Shown here in pieces: positions 1-9,120 of a stretch of 20,118 nt of DNA. Source of the stretch: Dimorphilus gyrociliatus (taxonomy: Eukaryota; Annelida; Polychaeta; Dinophilidae). Under the pieces are notes generated by a model, which was not told where the DNA came from, made no database searches, and saw only the letters and a list, made by a program, of their open reading frames with translations. Both the position numbers and the translations under genes were made by a program. Positions within the stretch are counted from its first letter, which is position 1. Every line of letters begins with the position of its first letter. Location of the stretch: NCBI GenBank assembly GCA_904063045.1, contig CAJFCJ010000181.1, positions 15,557-35,674 of the forward strand, read 5' to 3'.

Positions 1-1680
1 TTTTAAAATAAGGTTTTATAGTAACAATTCTATTAGATTGAGCTCTTAAAGTTAAAAATTTACCAAAGAAGTTTAGTTTTAAAATATAGCTTTTTTAATA
101 GATTTATTGAATTAAATATAGGATGGTTTATAAAGGATAGAGTATTTATTATATTATAATAAAAAAATTCTTTGTTACTAAACAGATTACCATACATATT
201 ATTATAATAATTATTTGTATCTATTTTGATCTAAATTATTCATCTTCTATTAATTCCAATTCTATCTCTAATTTACTTACAACAAATACATTTACACTAT
301 TATCAATTCTTCCATTATAAAGTTAAATCTATTCTATTCTAAATGTTATAAAACTTATCCTATTCTTATTCTTATACTCTTTCATTTATCAAATTTAAAG
401 TATCAGTATTTAAAGTATCTCTATTTAAAAATCAAATACTTTCTTATAAGTTTTGATACTAATTAGAATAGTTTTTATTATTCGATCACTTGAACAACTG
501 AATAGATTATTATTTCTTAATTTTACTTAAAAAATAGAACCTCCATGTGCTTTTATATAAAAAGTTTAAAGCCATAAAGAGCTATTATTTTTATAACACC
601 ATAAAGACTAACTACAGCAAAAAACGACATTTTTTCTATCTCTATCATTATACTTGTTATTAATAATATAATCTACTGTTGTTAAATCAAATGTAAACGT
701 AAAAAAATTTAAATACTGTTCGGTTGTTCATCAAATGTCAACAAAATATAAATTAATATATTTTCAGGTTAATATAATCTTATTAAATCTACTTTGTCAA
801 TTTCTATACATTTTATTTTATCAATGAAAGGGCTCTTTTTTAATTAAAAAATAAATTTTATAAAGGATCAAATGTAAATGCTTTTTAGATAATACGTAAT
901 TATATTCTATTATTAACTAATTTAAAGATTTTTATATCTAATTTTCAATTTCATTTGTTTTTTTTTGTTTAGTTTTTAGTTTTTTTTGATGTTCTACTAA
1001 TCAAATGTTGTATCTTGATTTCATCTATAGAAGATAGAACATTAACCTGTTCTAAATCATATTTTATTATATATTGATTAAAATTTGGTTGTAATAAAAT
1101 TATTTCTATTTCTAAATATTAAATATATAGAAGAGTTGATTTTAGTTTAGTTTAGTATTATTGAGGTTTGTTTTTATATAATTTATAGGTTTTTTATGAA
1201 TTTAATATTTCACTGCTAATTATAAGAGTTAATTGTATTATTATTAAATAAGAAATATATCTATTAGAAAATTTATGTAATATTAGGTTACTTGTAAACT
1301 ATTAATATATAATATGTTATTTATAGTAGATGTATGAGTTCTTTCGGTAAAGGATAATTATTTATATAGTATTTAGCTTATTATAACTCTACAGTCTTAT
1401 TATTTATAATTTATTAAAATTATATTCTATTCAATGTAATTTTTATAAATTTTAAATTTATTATCTCTGTTATTTTCAAATCTTAAGGGGGATTTTATAA
1501 TATTGTTATAAATTGTTTTTTTATGAATATAAGAATAAAATTAAATAATTATGCAAACTCAAAAATTGTTTAAATTTATAATTTAGGAAAAATATTTTTT
1601 ATTGAAAAAGCGTTTTGTTAGGATTTATTTGGTAGCGATAGATATTATATTTAAAAGAAGTAATGTTACATTTTTTAAAA
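1..1680. other. AT-rich stretch without a recognisable gene
   Basis: No reading frame of convincing length or composition was found on either strand. The sequence is almost all A/T runs. A short word, TCAAATGT, recurs several times between about 690 and 1010 without regular spacing, and I give it no meaning. The stretch may hold decayed coding or transposon DNA that cannot be recognised by eye. Confidence 0.5.
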
Positions 1681-1723
1681 AACTAAACAAAATAATTTTT
1701 ATTACCAAAACAGTGAAAAAATG
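1681..1723 (+). repeat. Dispersed repeat, copy 1 (also upstream of the LRR gene)
   Basis: This segment aligns with 12032-12075, upstream of the LRR gene. Both begin AACTAAACA and share TATTACCAAAA followed by AGT and an A run; roughly nine bases in ten agree by eye. Here it leads directly into an ATG at 1721. The two copies could be a shared 5' leader or promoter of a gene family. A purely structural repeat is equally possible. Confidence 0.5.
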
Positions 1724-1906
1724 AAGTTTCATCTAAAAAGGGAGTTCCTTTCGCTATTAAAACTTGATGAAGTTAAAATATCTATAGTATTAAAATTTAG
1801 TTAAATTTTTTATTTTGGTGGAACTTTTTTAAAAAATAATCTAAGAGTTCTGATTTTTTTTTACCAAGCACCAAAACCTATTTGAGTTAATTGGGCTTCC
1901 TTACAT
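1721..1906 (+). pseudogene. Relic of a repeated coding family, copy 1 (KHQNLFEL block)
   Basis: From the ATG at 1721 a frame runs with one internal stop (near 1801) and then a frameshift. It contains GGTFLKNNLRVL, and after the shift KHQNLFEL followed by GL or GFLT depending on frame. The same block, with the order FDGTF, KHQNLFEL, GFLT, is read without a break at 4819-5049. Similarity between the copies stops just after TTCCTTACAT (about 1906 here, 4942 there). Leucine and aromatic spacing is reminiscent of leucine-rich repeats, which is inference only. It is not a functional gene as it stands. Confidence 0.45.
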
Positions 1907-2259
1907 ATAACATTAAAACGAGGATAGAAAGAAATAAAAATAGCTTTATCTATGAGGAACTTCACAATAAGCCCAACCAATACAAAGTCCTCCAAAATAT
2001 CAGAGACTCAAAATTAGTACAGAAGGAGGAAAATATTAAGAAACTACAACTCCTTACACTAGGCTTTAACACAACACAACCTTTAAATTCTTTTAATAAT
2101 AATGTTCTCAAGAACTTGATAACCCAGCTTGATAAGGAAGGGAAAGAAACAATGATAAATAGCAAGATAAAAACCAAGGATGAAGAGAAAAAGGAAGATA
2201 AAGTCGGTCAACTGCCTTCGCACATCGCACTGACAATACTCCGTAGGAGTATTAATTAA
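1891..2259 (+). CDS. Open frame of 122 residues, unknown, possibly a gene fragment
   Basis: I do not recognise this protein. The frame opens at a TTG directly after a stop and has no ATG until about two thirds of the way in (MINSKIK). A normal start is therefore missing and a 5'-truncated or pseudogene status is likely. The product is hydrophilic, rich in lysine, asparagine and glutamate, with no signal peptide or membrane segment. Base composition is noticeably less AT-biased than the flanks, which suggests coding origin. Its first codons (LGFLT) lie inside the repeated KHQNLFEL block, so the frame may simply be a fusion across a breakpoint. It ends in an 8-bp palindrome just before an ATT microsatellite and the Merlin relic. 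Confidence 0.3.
   Translation: MGFLTYNIKTRIERNKNSFIYEELHNKPNQYKVLQNIRDSKLVQKEENIKKLQLLTLGFNTTQPLNSFNNNVLKNLITQLDKEGKETMINSKIKTKDEEKKEDKVGQLPSHIALTILRRSIN
2235..2253. repeat. Perfect palindrome, 8-bp arms with a 3-base loop
   Basis: AATACTCC, then GTA, then GGAGTATT. It covers the stop-proximal codons of the 122-residue frame and lies a few bases before the ATT run. It could be a transcription-end hairpin or part of a mobile element end; nothing decides between these. Confidence 0.6.
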
Positions 2260-2260
2260 A

Positions 2261-2280
2261 ATTATTATTATTATTATTAT
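2261..2280. repeat. ATT microsatellite
   Basis: Nearly seven ATT units. They sit exactly at the junction between the 122-residue frame and the truncated Merlin transposase, so the run marks a breakpoint. Either strand slippage or an element tail could have produced it. Confidence 0.85.
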
Positions 2281-2683
2281 CACACCGTATCTTGTCAAAA
2301 CTGTTTTATCTAACTGTACAGTTTTTCCGATACCGCCTATCTTTCTACCTGTAGAAACTATAATTTCTGGTGAGTCGTTAAACTTTTTTTTATATGAAAT
2401 AAGTGTTTTCTCCGATATATCAAGTAAGCTGATTATTTGATAATTTGCCATATTAAAAAGATAACAATATAGCAAGAATAGCAGGACATTTATCTCCAGC
2501 TTCGTTTTTTTGAATATAGAACATTCCATTAAAGATTTCCTGCTCCTACATCTTTTTAGTTTACACGAATAAAGAAAAAGTTTTTTTTCAGTGGAGTTTC
2601 TTTTTTTGAGTTTGCATAGACCCACATAGTTCACAATTAATTTCGCTTCTTATTACGTCTCTAATTAATAAAAAACCTAACAT
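2281..2683 (-). pseudogene. Merlin/IS1016-type transposase, 5' part only, broken
   Basis: Read on the minus strand from an ATG at 2683, the frame gives INCELCGSM, the first CxxC of a zinc ribbon. After a frameshift near 2600 it gives SCKLKRCRSRKS, the second half of the ribbon. Then come a helical segment with LLFLLYCYLF, the typical SEKTLISYKK turn, and IGGIGKTVQLD, where the last D is the first catalytic residue of the DDE domain. This order is that of Merlin (IS1595/IS1016-like) transposases, which use a DDE nuclease domain for cut-and-paste transposition. The residue after the pocket is K where E or S is usual. The gene is cut at the ATT microsatellite, so the rest of the catalytic domain is absent. 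It is clearly dead. Confidence 0.7.
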
Positions 2684-2779
2684 CTTCAGAATTTAGAAAG
2701 ATTTTAGATTTATGATGTAATTTTTCCTGCATAAACGGGGTTTTAAAAAAAGATTTACACCTGGAATTGAACCTCATGT

Positions 2780-2835
2780 GCTCTACTGAAGTTCATGTGA
2801 TACCCAGGGGTGTGCCACATAAACTTCAGTAGAGC
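2780..2835. other. Strong stem-loop, 20-bp arms
   Basis: Left arm 2780-2799 starts GCTCTACTGAAG. Right arm 2816-2835 ends CTTCAGTAGAGC. The arms are complementary except for one mismatch, and the loop is 16 bases (2800-2815). G+C content here is higher than in the surroundings, so this is not a chance AT palindrome. Possible roles are a structured RNA, a transcription terminator or a transposon end. The flank has a tRNA-T-loop-like TTCAATT on the minus strand, but no cloverleaf forms. Confidence 0.6.
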
Positions 2836-3106
2836 CAAATAATCTGTAATTGATAATGAAAAACAAAAATCAATCTGTTGTTGAAAATCATATTTACAGT
2901 ATAAACAACAAGGAAGAAGTAAGTCAATTCAGTTAAAAATCAGGATTAATTAGCTAATAATTACTCAATTCTTTTTAATTAAATCTTAATTTGACTTTAA
3001 ACAACCAAATTTTCTATTAAGTAAATATTTTTAATCAAAATATTTATTTGATAAAGAAATCTAACAGGTAGATGAGCTTTTTATTATTATAACTGATGAA
3101 TAATTT
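2836..3106. other. Intergenic AT-rich segment
   Basis: No frame or repeat of note was seen between the hairpin and the foldback element. Confidence 0.5.
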
Positions 3107-3848
3107 ATTGAACTGGTTTACAATTAAGTAATATTTGATTGTAAAATAAACAATATATGAAAACCAACCTACTTTACTTATTTTTGTAATAAAAATATTT
3201 GGTTAGTGGGAATTATTTCATCCTTTCCTTCGATCAATAAATGATACTTTTCAAAATTGAAAAATTTAAGAGAAGAGTAGAAAACGTCTTTCAAAGAAAA
3301 ACTTTATAATTCCAACTTAGAACTGTATTATAATTTATTTAATTAGCAATTTTAAAACATTTAGTTAATAAATCAGTGTTTAACGAATTTATTCGGTTCT
3401 CCATTAGGTAAATACGTACTTAATAATAAGATTATTATACCGATTATGTAATATTCTTAAATCGGATAAACTGCTTTATATGAAAAAATTGAATTCAACC
3501 TCTTTTCTTTTTACAAAATAACTCTTTTTAGTTACAATTATAACATTATTTACATATAAACATATACTTTTTTATTCTTTTATTTGAAGGACTTACATGA
3601 CTAAAACTGTTTATTATTCAGTTTTTTGTATATAAGTACACTAATAAGATAACTTATAAGACAATTCTAAAATGGAATTAAAAAAAATCTTTAAAAACCT
3701 TTTTTACTCTTCTTTTAAATTCTTCAATTTTAGAAAGTATCATTTATTGATCGGAGGAAATTGAAAAAAAAAAGTTCACAATCAAATATATATAGTATAT
3801 GATTTCTATTTTACAATCAAACATTACTTAATTGTAAACTAATTTAAT
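3107..3848. mobile_element. Foldback / MITE-like element with long inverted arms
   Basis: The left arm (about 3107-3380) pairs with the right arm (about 3610-3848). The outer block GTTTACAATTAAGTAAT at 3116 pairs with 3839 and inward. The middle block with CGATCAATAAATGATACTTT at 3230 pairs with the region around 3752. An inner block around AATTCCA (about 3308) pairs with the region around 3675. The left arm carries roughly 30 extra bases between the outer and middle blocks. The outer 27 bases also contain their own TTACAAT/ATTGTAA palindrome. No protein is encoded. It resembles a non-autonomous foldback transposon or MITE; the parent family is unknown and I could not fix a target duplication. 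Confidence 0.65.
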
Positions 3849-4062
3849 TACGTGTTCATATAGTATACAGTATATAAAAAACTCAGAAATATTAAAAATG
3901 CTTGTAAAAGCTTTATATAATTATATATAAAGTCTATTCAAAAGTATAGCTTTATCTTTCCATAAATCAAAGTTTCATCTGTTAATCAATATTATTAAAA
4001 ACTTAATACAAAAAAAGCCATTCATGTCTTCTCAGTTGTATTTATAAAAAATTAATGTACAA

Positions 4063-4473
4063 ATGTCTGTAATGTATCGTAAATATAAGGATATTGCCAA
4101 AGGTGAAGTTACAGGACCTGTAGATATTGGAATGACAAATAAAGAAGTTTTATGAAAACTTGACATATTTAAATATAAAGTTGGTAAAATTATTAGAAGA
4201 TTTAAATATACATGCAATTTTAGAAGAGTTCAAGGGTTGGTTCACCCATTATTTATAAAGAAGATGATATCAGAAAGATTCTATAGATAAAATATAACAA
4301 TAAAAAATTATCTGCCTATTTGTTGCTGTAAAGTAGTAGAATCAACAATAGTCAGATCTACACTTCAAGCAGTTTACAATTTATTAAAAAGTAAAAGTTT
4401 TACTGCTTATTTTCCTACTAAAATGCTATTATTAAGTAACTATCAAATGAAGCAAGATATGAAGTTTGCTTAA
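4063..4473 (+). pseudogene. Tc1/mariner transposase, helix-turn-helix half, dead
   Basis: One frame starting at the ATG at 4063 and ending at 4473, interrupted by stops at 4150 and about 4288, shows the bipartite DNA-binding region of Tc1-type transposases. The first helix-turn-helix is GMTNKEVL, stop, KLDIFKYKVGKIIRR. It is followed by VQGLVHP at the usual basic linker position. The second is VVESTIVRSTLQAVY, then the signature-like tail ending MKQDMKFA. The catalytic DDE part that should follow is missing. The helix-turn-helix of this family binds the transposon's inverted repeats. It is an old fragment, and no inverted repeats were found around it. Confidence 0.6.
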
Positions 4474-4818
4474 GGTGTTCATATGAATAATTAGCTTCTT
4501 CTGTTTCTTTAACTTTCTTTTCTTTTATGAAACATAATAAGATTCTGAAAAACTCAATAAGAGAAATTTTTATTTTCGACTATCCAATTGTAACTTCGTA
4601 GCCTTTTTTCTTCTTGCACACACCACAAAAAAACCACCCCTCTTATTTATTATCCTTTTTAATGTCCAAAGCGACTTGAAAGAGTCTAAACATATATAAA
4701 TCCTCAATCAAATCATTTTGATACAAAAACAAATTTATATCTTCATTTGATAATAAACTTTGAGATTCTATCTTATATAAAAACCAATTAAAATTGATGT
4801 AGGTTTTTTAATTTTTGA
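4474..4818. other. Intergenic segment
   Basis: No supportable gene. A short minus-strand frame around 4600-4650 contains CGVC followed by lysines, too short to call. The stretch around 4613-4645 is relatively C-rich. Confidence 0.4.
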
Positions 4819-5049
4819 AAGTTCCTGGAATTTACACCTTTACCGAAGTTTTTTGATGGAACTTTTTTTATAAAAATCAAGTGTTTAAAATTTTTTTTTG
4901 CTAAGCACCAAAATCTGTTTGAGTTAAATGGCTTCCTTACATTTTTAGAAGGAGAATCTATCATCTGGGCTATTATTCAAATAATCGTTATAATTTATAT
5001 TATAAAAAAGCATGGAATAAGATTATATGAAAACATCGAAGATGATTAA
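4819..5049 (+). pseudogene. C-terminal fragment of a single-pass membrane protein (KHQNLFEL family, copy 2)
   Basis: An uninterrupted frame of 76 residues without an ATG ends at the stop at 5047. It contains FDGTF, KHQNLFELNGFLT, then a very hydrophobic stretch beginning WAIIQIIVIIYII, and a short charged tail ending ENIEDD. That layout fits the end of a type I membrane protein. The first two motifs match the relic at about 1814-1906. The leucine spacing (LKFLEF, CLKFFF, NLFEL) looks like leucine-rich repeats, which is inference. The upstream part is lost or unrecognisable, so it is a 5'-truncated gene. Alternatively the start may be a non-ATG codon. Confidence 0.45.
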
Positions 5050-5158
5050 ATATTTAATACTAAATTTTTATATAAGAATAAAAATAAAAGTAAATTTTAA
5101 CTTTTTAATGTTTTTATATAATAATTTATATTTTATCCAAAAATGTAGTTTTGAATTC

Positions 5159-5196
5159 AATTTTGATTTTTTAATTTAATTTTGATTTTTTAACTT
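5159..5196. repeat. Tandem duplication of a 19-bp unit
   Basis: Two adjacent units beginning AATTTTGATTTTTTAA differ only near their ends. Confidence 0.7.
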
Positions 5197-5350
5197 TTCA
5201 TAAGATAATTATCAATTTCCAAAACAGTAAATTTTATAGTTTTTTTAATTTCTATTAAACACTAGTTTAACTTGAAAAAAGTTTCATATAAATAAATCAT
5301 CTTGAGACGTAACGTTTTAGTTTTAAAATAAATTAAACGTAAATGTTAAT

Positions 5351-5353
5351 CCC
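5351..5353 (+). promoter_or_regulatory. CCC start signal before the ATG at 5356
   Basis: CCCTAATG: the CCC block lies two bases before the ATG of the unknown pseudogene. Microsporidian start codons are commonly preceded by such a block; its use here is inference. Confidence 0.4.
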
Positions 5354-5355
5354 TA

Positions 5356-6936
5356 ATGGCTAGAAGAATTCAGAACTTATAGATTTAATTGAAAAGCTTG
5401 CCAAAAATGAGAAATCTAGATCAAATGATAATAGATCTGGTGATCATCACCGGCTATATATAATATGGAGATTGAAGAGATCTCTTCCATTTCAACAGAA
5501 ATGCTTGAAAATGTTTGCCCAAGAAAAGATATGATTTATTTGGACTCATCAACATCATCTAGTGAGTATGATAGTATGTATACAAGATCTTTAGGAATAA
5601 ATATAGATGATGAAATATCTGACCGAATGAGTAGTAGTGAATTTAATTAAATGGTTGATGATTTCAGTCAAATAGATGTTTAGCAGAAGATTTTATAATT
5701 GGATCTCGTCAAGATATAGAAAATCTCGAAAAGCAGAAAAGCTTATACAGAGACATAAAACTTTCGAAGGAGAGATATAAATTAGATAACTGTAATGATA
5801 AGATCAGTCAAAACGAACCAAATAATATTAAAGAAAGCAAGCATATAAATTTAGAGAAATTTAATATAAATAACATAGAATTATATAAAATCATCAACAT
5901 AGACAGTTTAACAGGAGAACATTCAGAAAAAATAGGATATCCAAAAGTCGCTATACCTAATTTAAAGGAGAGTAGAATCATAACATATGTGAGTAAAAAA
6001 GATGATGTATCAAAATTATACGGTACAAGATTTTATAGAAATGATATAAACACAGGGTTTAATAAAGTACAAACAATACTATCTGATACATATAAGATTG
6101 GAACATACCGTAGATTCTATTCAGATATAGTTTTAGAAAGAAATCTTGCTAAGCTGAAATTTATGAAATATAGTGGGCTAACTATATATGAGGAGGAGAA
6201 CATATTTATGTATTCTCAATATAAACTGAAAGAATACTTGAATAGTAATTTAAAACTTACATTTAGTGAAAAATACAAAATACTTTACAATGATTTCTTC
6301 GAAGGACATGCACTTGAAGTAGATTCCTATATTGTTTCTCCACAAATTTATAGACTTATAGATTACATAATTATCAACTGTAAAGTTGTAAATATCTTTA
6401 GAAAGAATGGAAACGAACAAGTTTATGAAGAATTAGCCAAAAAAATGGATAAATCCCAAGAATCAATATCCAATTTGATACATACGATATGTTTGATCTA
6501 TGTTGTGCGCTTACGTATTATTTCAGAGAGATAAAAAATGGGATATTCACAAAAGAAGCAACAGAAGCTTTGATCCATGCATTTTTAAATGATAAACAGA
6601 AGGACTTAAAAATGCTCTCGAATATTTTAGAGGAACTATCTATGGCAGTAGAAAGCGACTTCTTAGTGCCATTTTAGATCTTTATAGAGAAATTGATAAA
6701 CTAAAATGCTATAATATGATGAGCATCGATAACTTATTGACTTGCCCATCTCCAAGTTTTTGTGCAAATGTGCCATTTATACCTATGAAAAATTAAATTA
6801 GAACAATAATGAGATTTTTGGTAGAAAGTGTGATAGTAGAAATGAATTCTTACTATTCTACTGAATTGATAAAAGAATCTGAAACTTTTTTGATAGTGAA
6901 GATGTTGTATATAATAGATTCTTACCAAATACTTAA
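5356..6936 (+). pseudogene. Unknown protein gene, broken by several frameshifts
   Basis: I do not recognise the family. From the ATG at 5356 the reading passes through consecutive frames: MARRIQN; then a charged helix LIDLIEKLAKNEK (about 5374-5460); then an acidic serine-rich part (5465-5650) with SSTSSSEYDS and DDEISDRMSSSE. The longest frame is about 5665-6534, close to 290 residues, with AEDFIIGSRQDIE, YRRFYSDIVLERNLAKL and LTFSEKYKILYNDFFEGHALEVDSY. Further frames are 6489-6677 with TEALIHAFLNDKQKDLK and about 6670-6796 with LDLYREIDKLKCYNMM. A last open stretch ends near 6936 with SEDVVYNRFLPNT. Each junction overlaps or abuts, so one gene with at least four frameshifts is the simplest reading. 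The composition (acidic N-terminus, helical remainder) would suit a nuclear or cytoplasmic protein. No catalytic motif or membrane segment is visible. Confidence 0.45.
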
Positions 6937-6941
6937 GGTTT

Positions 6942-7063
6942 AACTGTTTTCAAAGATGAGTTATTAAATACATTTATCATTTAAACTATATTTTCAAAGA
7001 TGAGTTTTATTAAATATTATTATTTAATTAAAAGTTTTGTTGAAGATGAATTGTATTAAATGT
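6942..7063. repeat. Imperfect tandem repeat, three units of about 40 bp
   Basis: Units are centred on TTCAAAGATGAG near 6949, the same word near 6992, and a diverged TTGAAGATGAA near 7040, each followed by TATTAAAT. It lies between the unknown pseudogene and the outer end-copy of element A. Confidence 0.5.
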
Positions 7064-7065
7064 TG

Positions 7066-7200
7066 GGAAAAATTAAGTACATAAAAAAATCTATTAAATT
7101 ACCATAAAATTGTTTTTTTTTAATTATTTTACCCCCTATTTTGTTCATTTTGGTAAGGATAAATTAGTAGGGGTTTTTCTATCCCCCATAAAAATTAAAT
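7066..7200. repeat. Decayed extra copy of the element A end
   Basis: This segment aligns in the same direction with 7240-7400, the left end of element A. Shared landmarks in order are AAATTA then GTACAT, TTACCAT, AATTATTTTA or AGTTATTTTA then CCC, and AAATTAGTAG then G- and C-runs. It is older than the inverted repeats of A itself. It could be a tandemly duplicated end or the remains of a neighbouring copy. Confidence 0.5.
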
Positions 7201-7273
7201 AGAGTTTTTTACCATAAATTTTTTTTTTGTCTCCATCGAAAAAATTAGGTACATGAAAAATTTAGTATATCAT

Positions 7274-8946
7274 TGTGCAACTACCAATTTACCATATAAT
7301 TTACAAAAAATAGTTATTTTAACCCAATTTTATATTTTTACTTGTATATCATTGTGCGTGCGACTACCAAATTAGTAGAGGTATAATCCCCTTTAAATTA
7401 AGCTGAAAAATAATTTATATAAATTTTTTAATATAGATTGAATTTCAAAAATATAAAATATTTTTAATTCAATATTTAGACTAAAAACCTTTAATTTCGA
7501 ATACTTCTTGCGACATATCTCTTCACTCTATTAATGTAAACAGATTTTTAATTTCCAACGTCTGAAACTATACTACATACACTATCTCTAATTGGTGTTA
7601 TAGTATATATTTCTGCAAAATATAAAAAATCTAAATCATTTCTGCGAGTTTGTGCGTTCGTATCAAAATCTTTTGAAAGTAGAACTCTTTCACCTACCTG
7701 AACCTTTCTTTGTGTTATTCTAGTATTATGTTCATTTACAAGTTTAATAGTATAATTGATTATATTATTTCTCACATCACATCTTTCTAGGTTTGCATGA
7801 ATACTAGATATGTTTTGGGTATTTATCGGTCCTTTATAGATAAAAAATGGTGTATATCTAGTGGCTCTATGCCTAGAATTGTTGTACTCGAAAATAAGTT
7901 TTTTTAACTTGTTTATATATCGATTGCTATTGGCTGACAGAGAGCTACGAATTTTATCTTTAATTGTTCTGTTAAATCATTCGATTTGACCTCGTGATTG
8001 AGGATGTCTAGGTCTCCCATGAATAATTTGAATTCTCCATTCATTGAATATGTTCATAAATTCTTGGTTTACGAACTCTCTTCCATTGTATGTATGCAAT
8101 ATTTCAAATTTTCCTTCACTATATGAAAAATTTTTCAAAATCTCTGAAAATGTTCTCACTGTTTTATATTTAGCTGGAAATGAGAAAACATATTTACTAA
8201 AAGCTTCTATAAAATTAAACAAATATCTATATCCATCATTATCATTTATATATCTTGATAGATCCACCAAATCAACCATAATTCTTTGTCTAAAATAGTC
8301 AGGTATTATAAGTGTTATTATCTGCTTAGTATTTGTACGTATTGTCTGTTGGCATCTCTCGAAAAATGCAACAAATCTTCTAATTTCATCCCTTTTTACA
8401 CTTATGTAAGAAAGGCTTGGATTGTTTCCGAAAGATGTAATTCCAGAATGACCATCACCGTGGACCCTGTGAATTAACTCTGTTGCTCTAATAATATCAT
8501 AAAATGGGATTATTTCCTTGTTTATACTTCCTTTTTTATAAAAAAATCCGCCTATATATCTTAAGTATTTAACCTTTCGTAAGAAACTATGTTTTTGATT
8601 TCTTTCACTAAAATTTGGTATATTTCCAATTCTTAAATGACATACTATTTGATCTCTTTCTTCAGTTGACTTGATTGTAAGATTTTTTACCATTATGGAT
8701 AATGAGTTAAAATTTTATTAAAACTCATGAAGGTTTTTATTTAAAGTATTGAATTAAAAATATTTTATATTTTTGAAATTCAATCTATATCAAAAAACTT
8801 ATATAAACTGTTTTTCAGCTTAATTTAAAAGGGGGATCCCCCTACTAATTTGGTAGTCGCACGCACAATGATATACAAGTAAAAATATAAAATTGGGTTA
8901 AAATAACTATTTTTTGTAAATTCTATGGTAAATTGGTAGTTGCATA
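7274..8946 (-). mobile_element. Element A: integrase-type (Ginger-like) DNA transposon, dead
   Basis: Long inverted ends, left about 7274-7489 and right about 8732-8946, enclose a single integrase gene. The left begins TGTGCAACTACCAA. The right reads TATGCAACTACCAA when taken inward, so one terminal base is changed. Inside the right end lies the palindrome GGGGGATCCCCC (8831-8842), decayed on the left. GTATATCATTGTG occurs twice on the left (about 7266 and 7342). There are no gag, protease or reverse transcriptase motifs and the ends are inverted, which argues against an LTR retrotransposon. I could not assign a clean target duplication, so the exact termini are provisional. Confidence 0.65.
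7548..8693 (-). pseudogene. Ty3/gypsy-type integrase (element A transposase), inactivated
   Basis: Reads from the ATG at 8693 to the stop at 7548 in one frame, broken only by a TGA at 7977-7979. N-terminus MVKNLTIKSTEER matches the start of elements B and D. The zinc-binding region keeps HRVHGDGHSG but has CQQT where CxxC is expected. The integrase core shows MVDLVDLS (first D), then HTYNGREF, where the second catalytic D is replaced by Y, then HGRPRHPQS and GQIE (catalytic E). The premature stop comes directly after that E. The C-terminal part continues with FNRTIK, YNNSRHRAT and VQVGERVLL, the SH3-like end. Loss of D, loss of one zinc ligand and the stop make it non-functional. The family inserts element DNA by strand transfer in the nucleus. 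Confidence 0.8.
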
Positions 8947-9120
8947 ATGAATCATCCAGCAGATTGATATACAAAATAATATTTTCTATTTCAGTCTAAA
9001 AACTCCTTTGATGTGAATATTAAAAATAATAATATTGTTATTATTATTTTAGTCTTAAAAGCGTAGGTTTAAAAACTTCTAAAAATAGTAAAAAACGCTT
9101 GCATTAAATATTTTTTTATT

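Noticed and set aside
1962-2177. Hydrophobic minus-strand frame of 71 residues
   Set aside because: Antisense to a lysine-rich frame, which by codon complement gives phenylalanine and leucine; no other support.
2083-2262. C-terminal extension of the Merlin frame beyond the ATT run
   Set aside because: Past the microsatellite the frame reads poly-isoleucine and then antisense of another frame; no DDE residues follow.
2755-2850. Possible tRNA on the minus strand (TTCAATT loop and a weak acceptor-like pairing)
   Set aside because: The T-arm stem does not pair, no D or anticodon arm forms, and the dominant fold is the 20-bp hairpin.
4032-4217. Minus-strand frame of 61 residues
   Set aside because: Antisense to the Tc1 helix-turn-helix relic, which explains the sequence better.
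4580-4660. CGVC zinc-ribbon-like minus-strand fragment
   Set aside because: About 20 residues without further homology; too little to call.
6734-6928. Minus-strand frame of 64 residues rich in H, Y and F
   Set aside because: Antisense to the end of the unknown pseudogene; composition is that of a shadow.
8044-8477. Open frames antisense to the element A integrase
   Set aside because: They overlap a clear integrase with conserved motifs on the other strand and show no motif of their own.
7274-8946. LTR retrotransposon interpretation of the integrase elements
   Set aside because: The ends are inverted and not direct, and no gag, protease, reverse transcriptase or RNase H fits between them.
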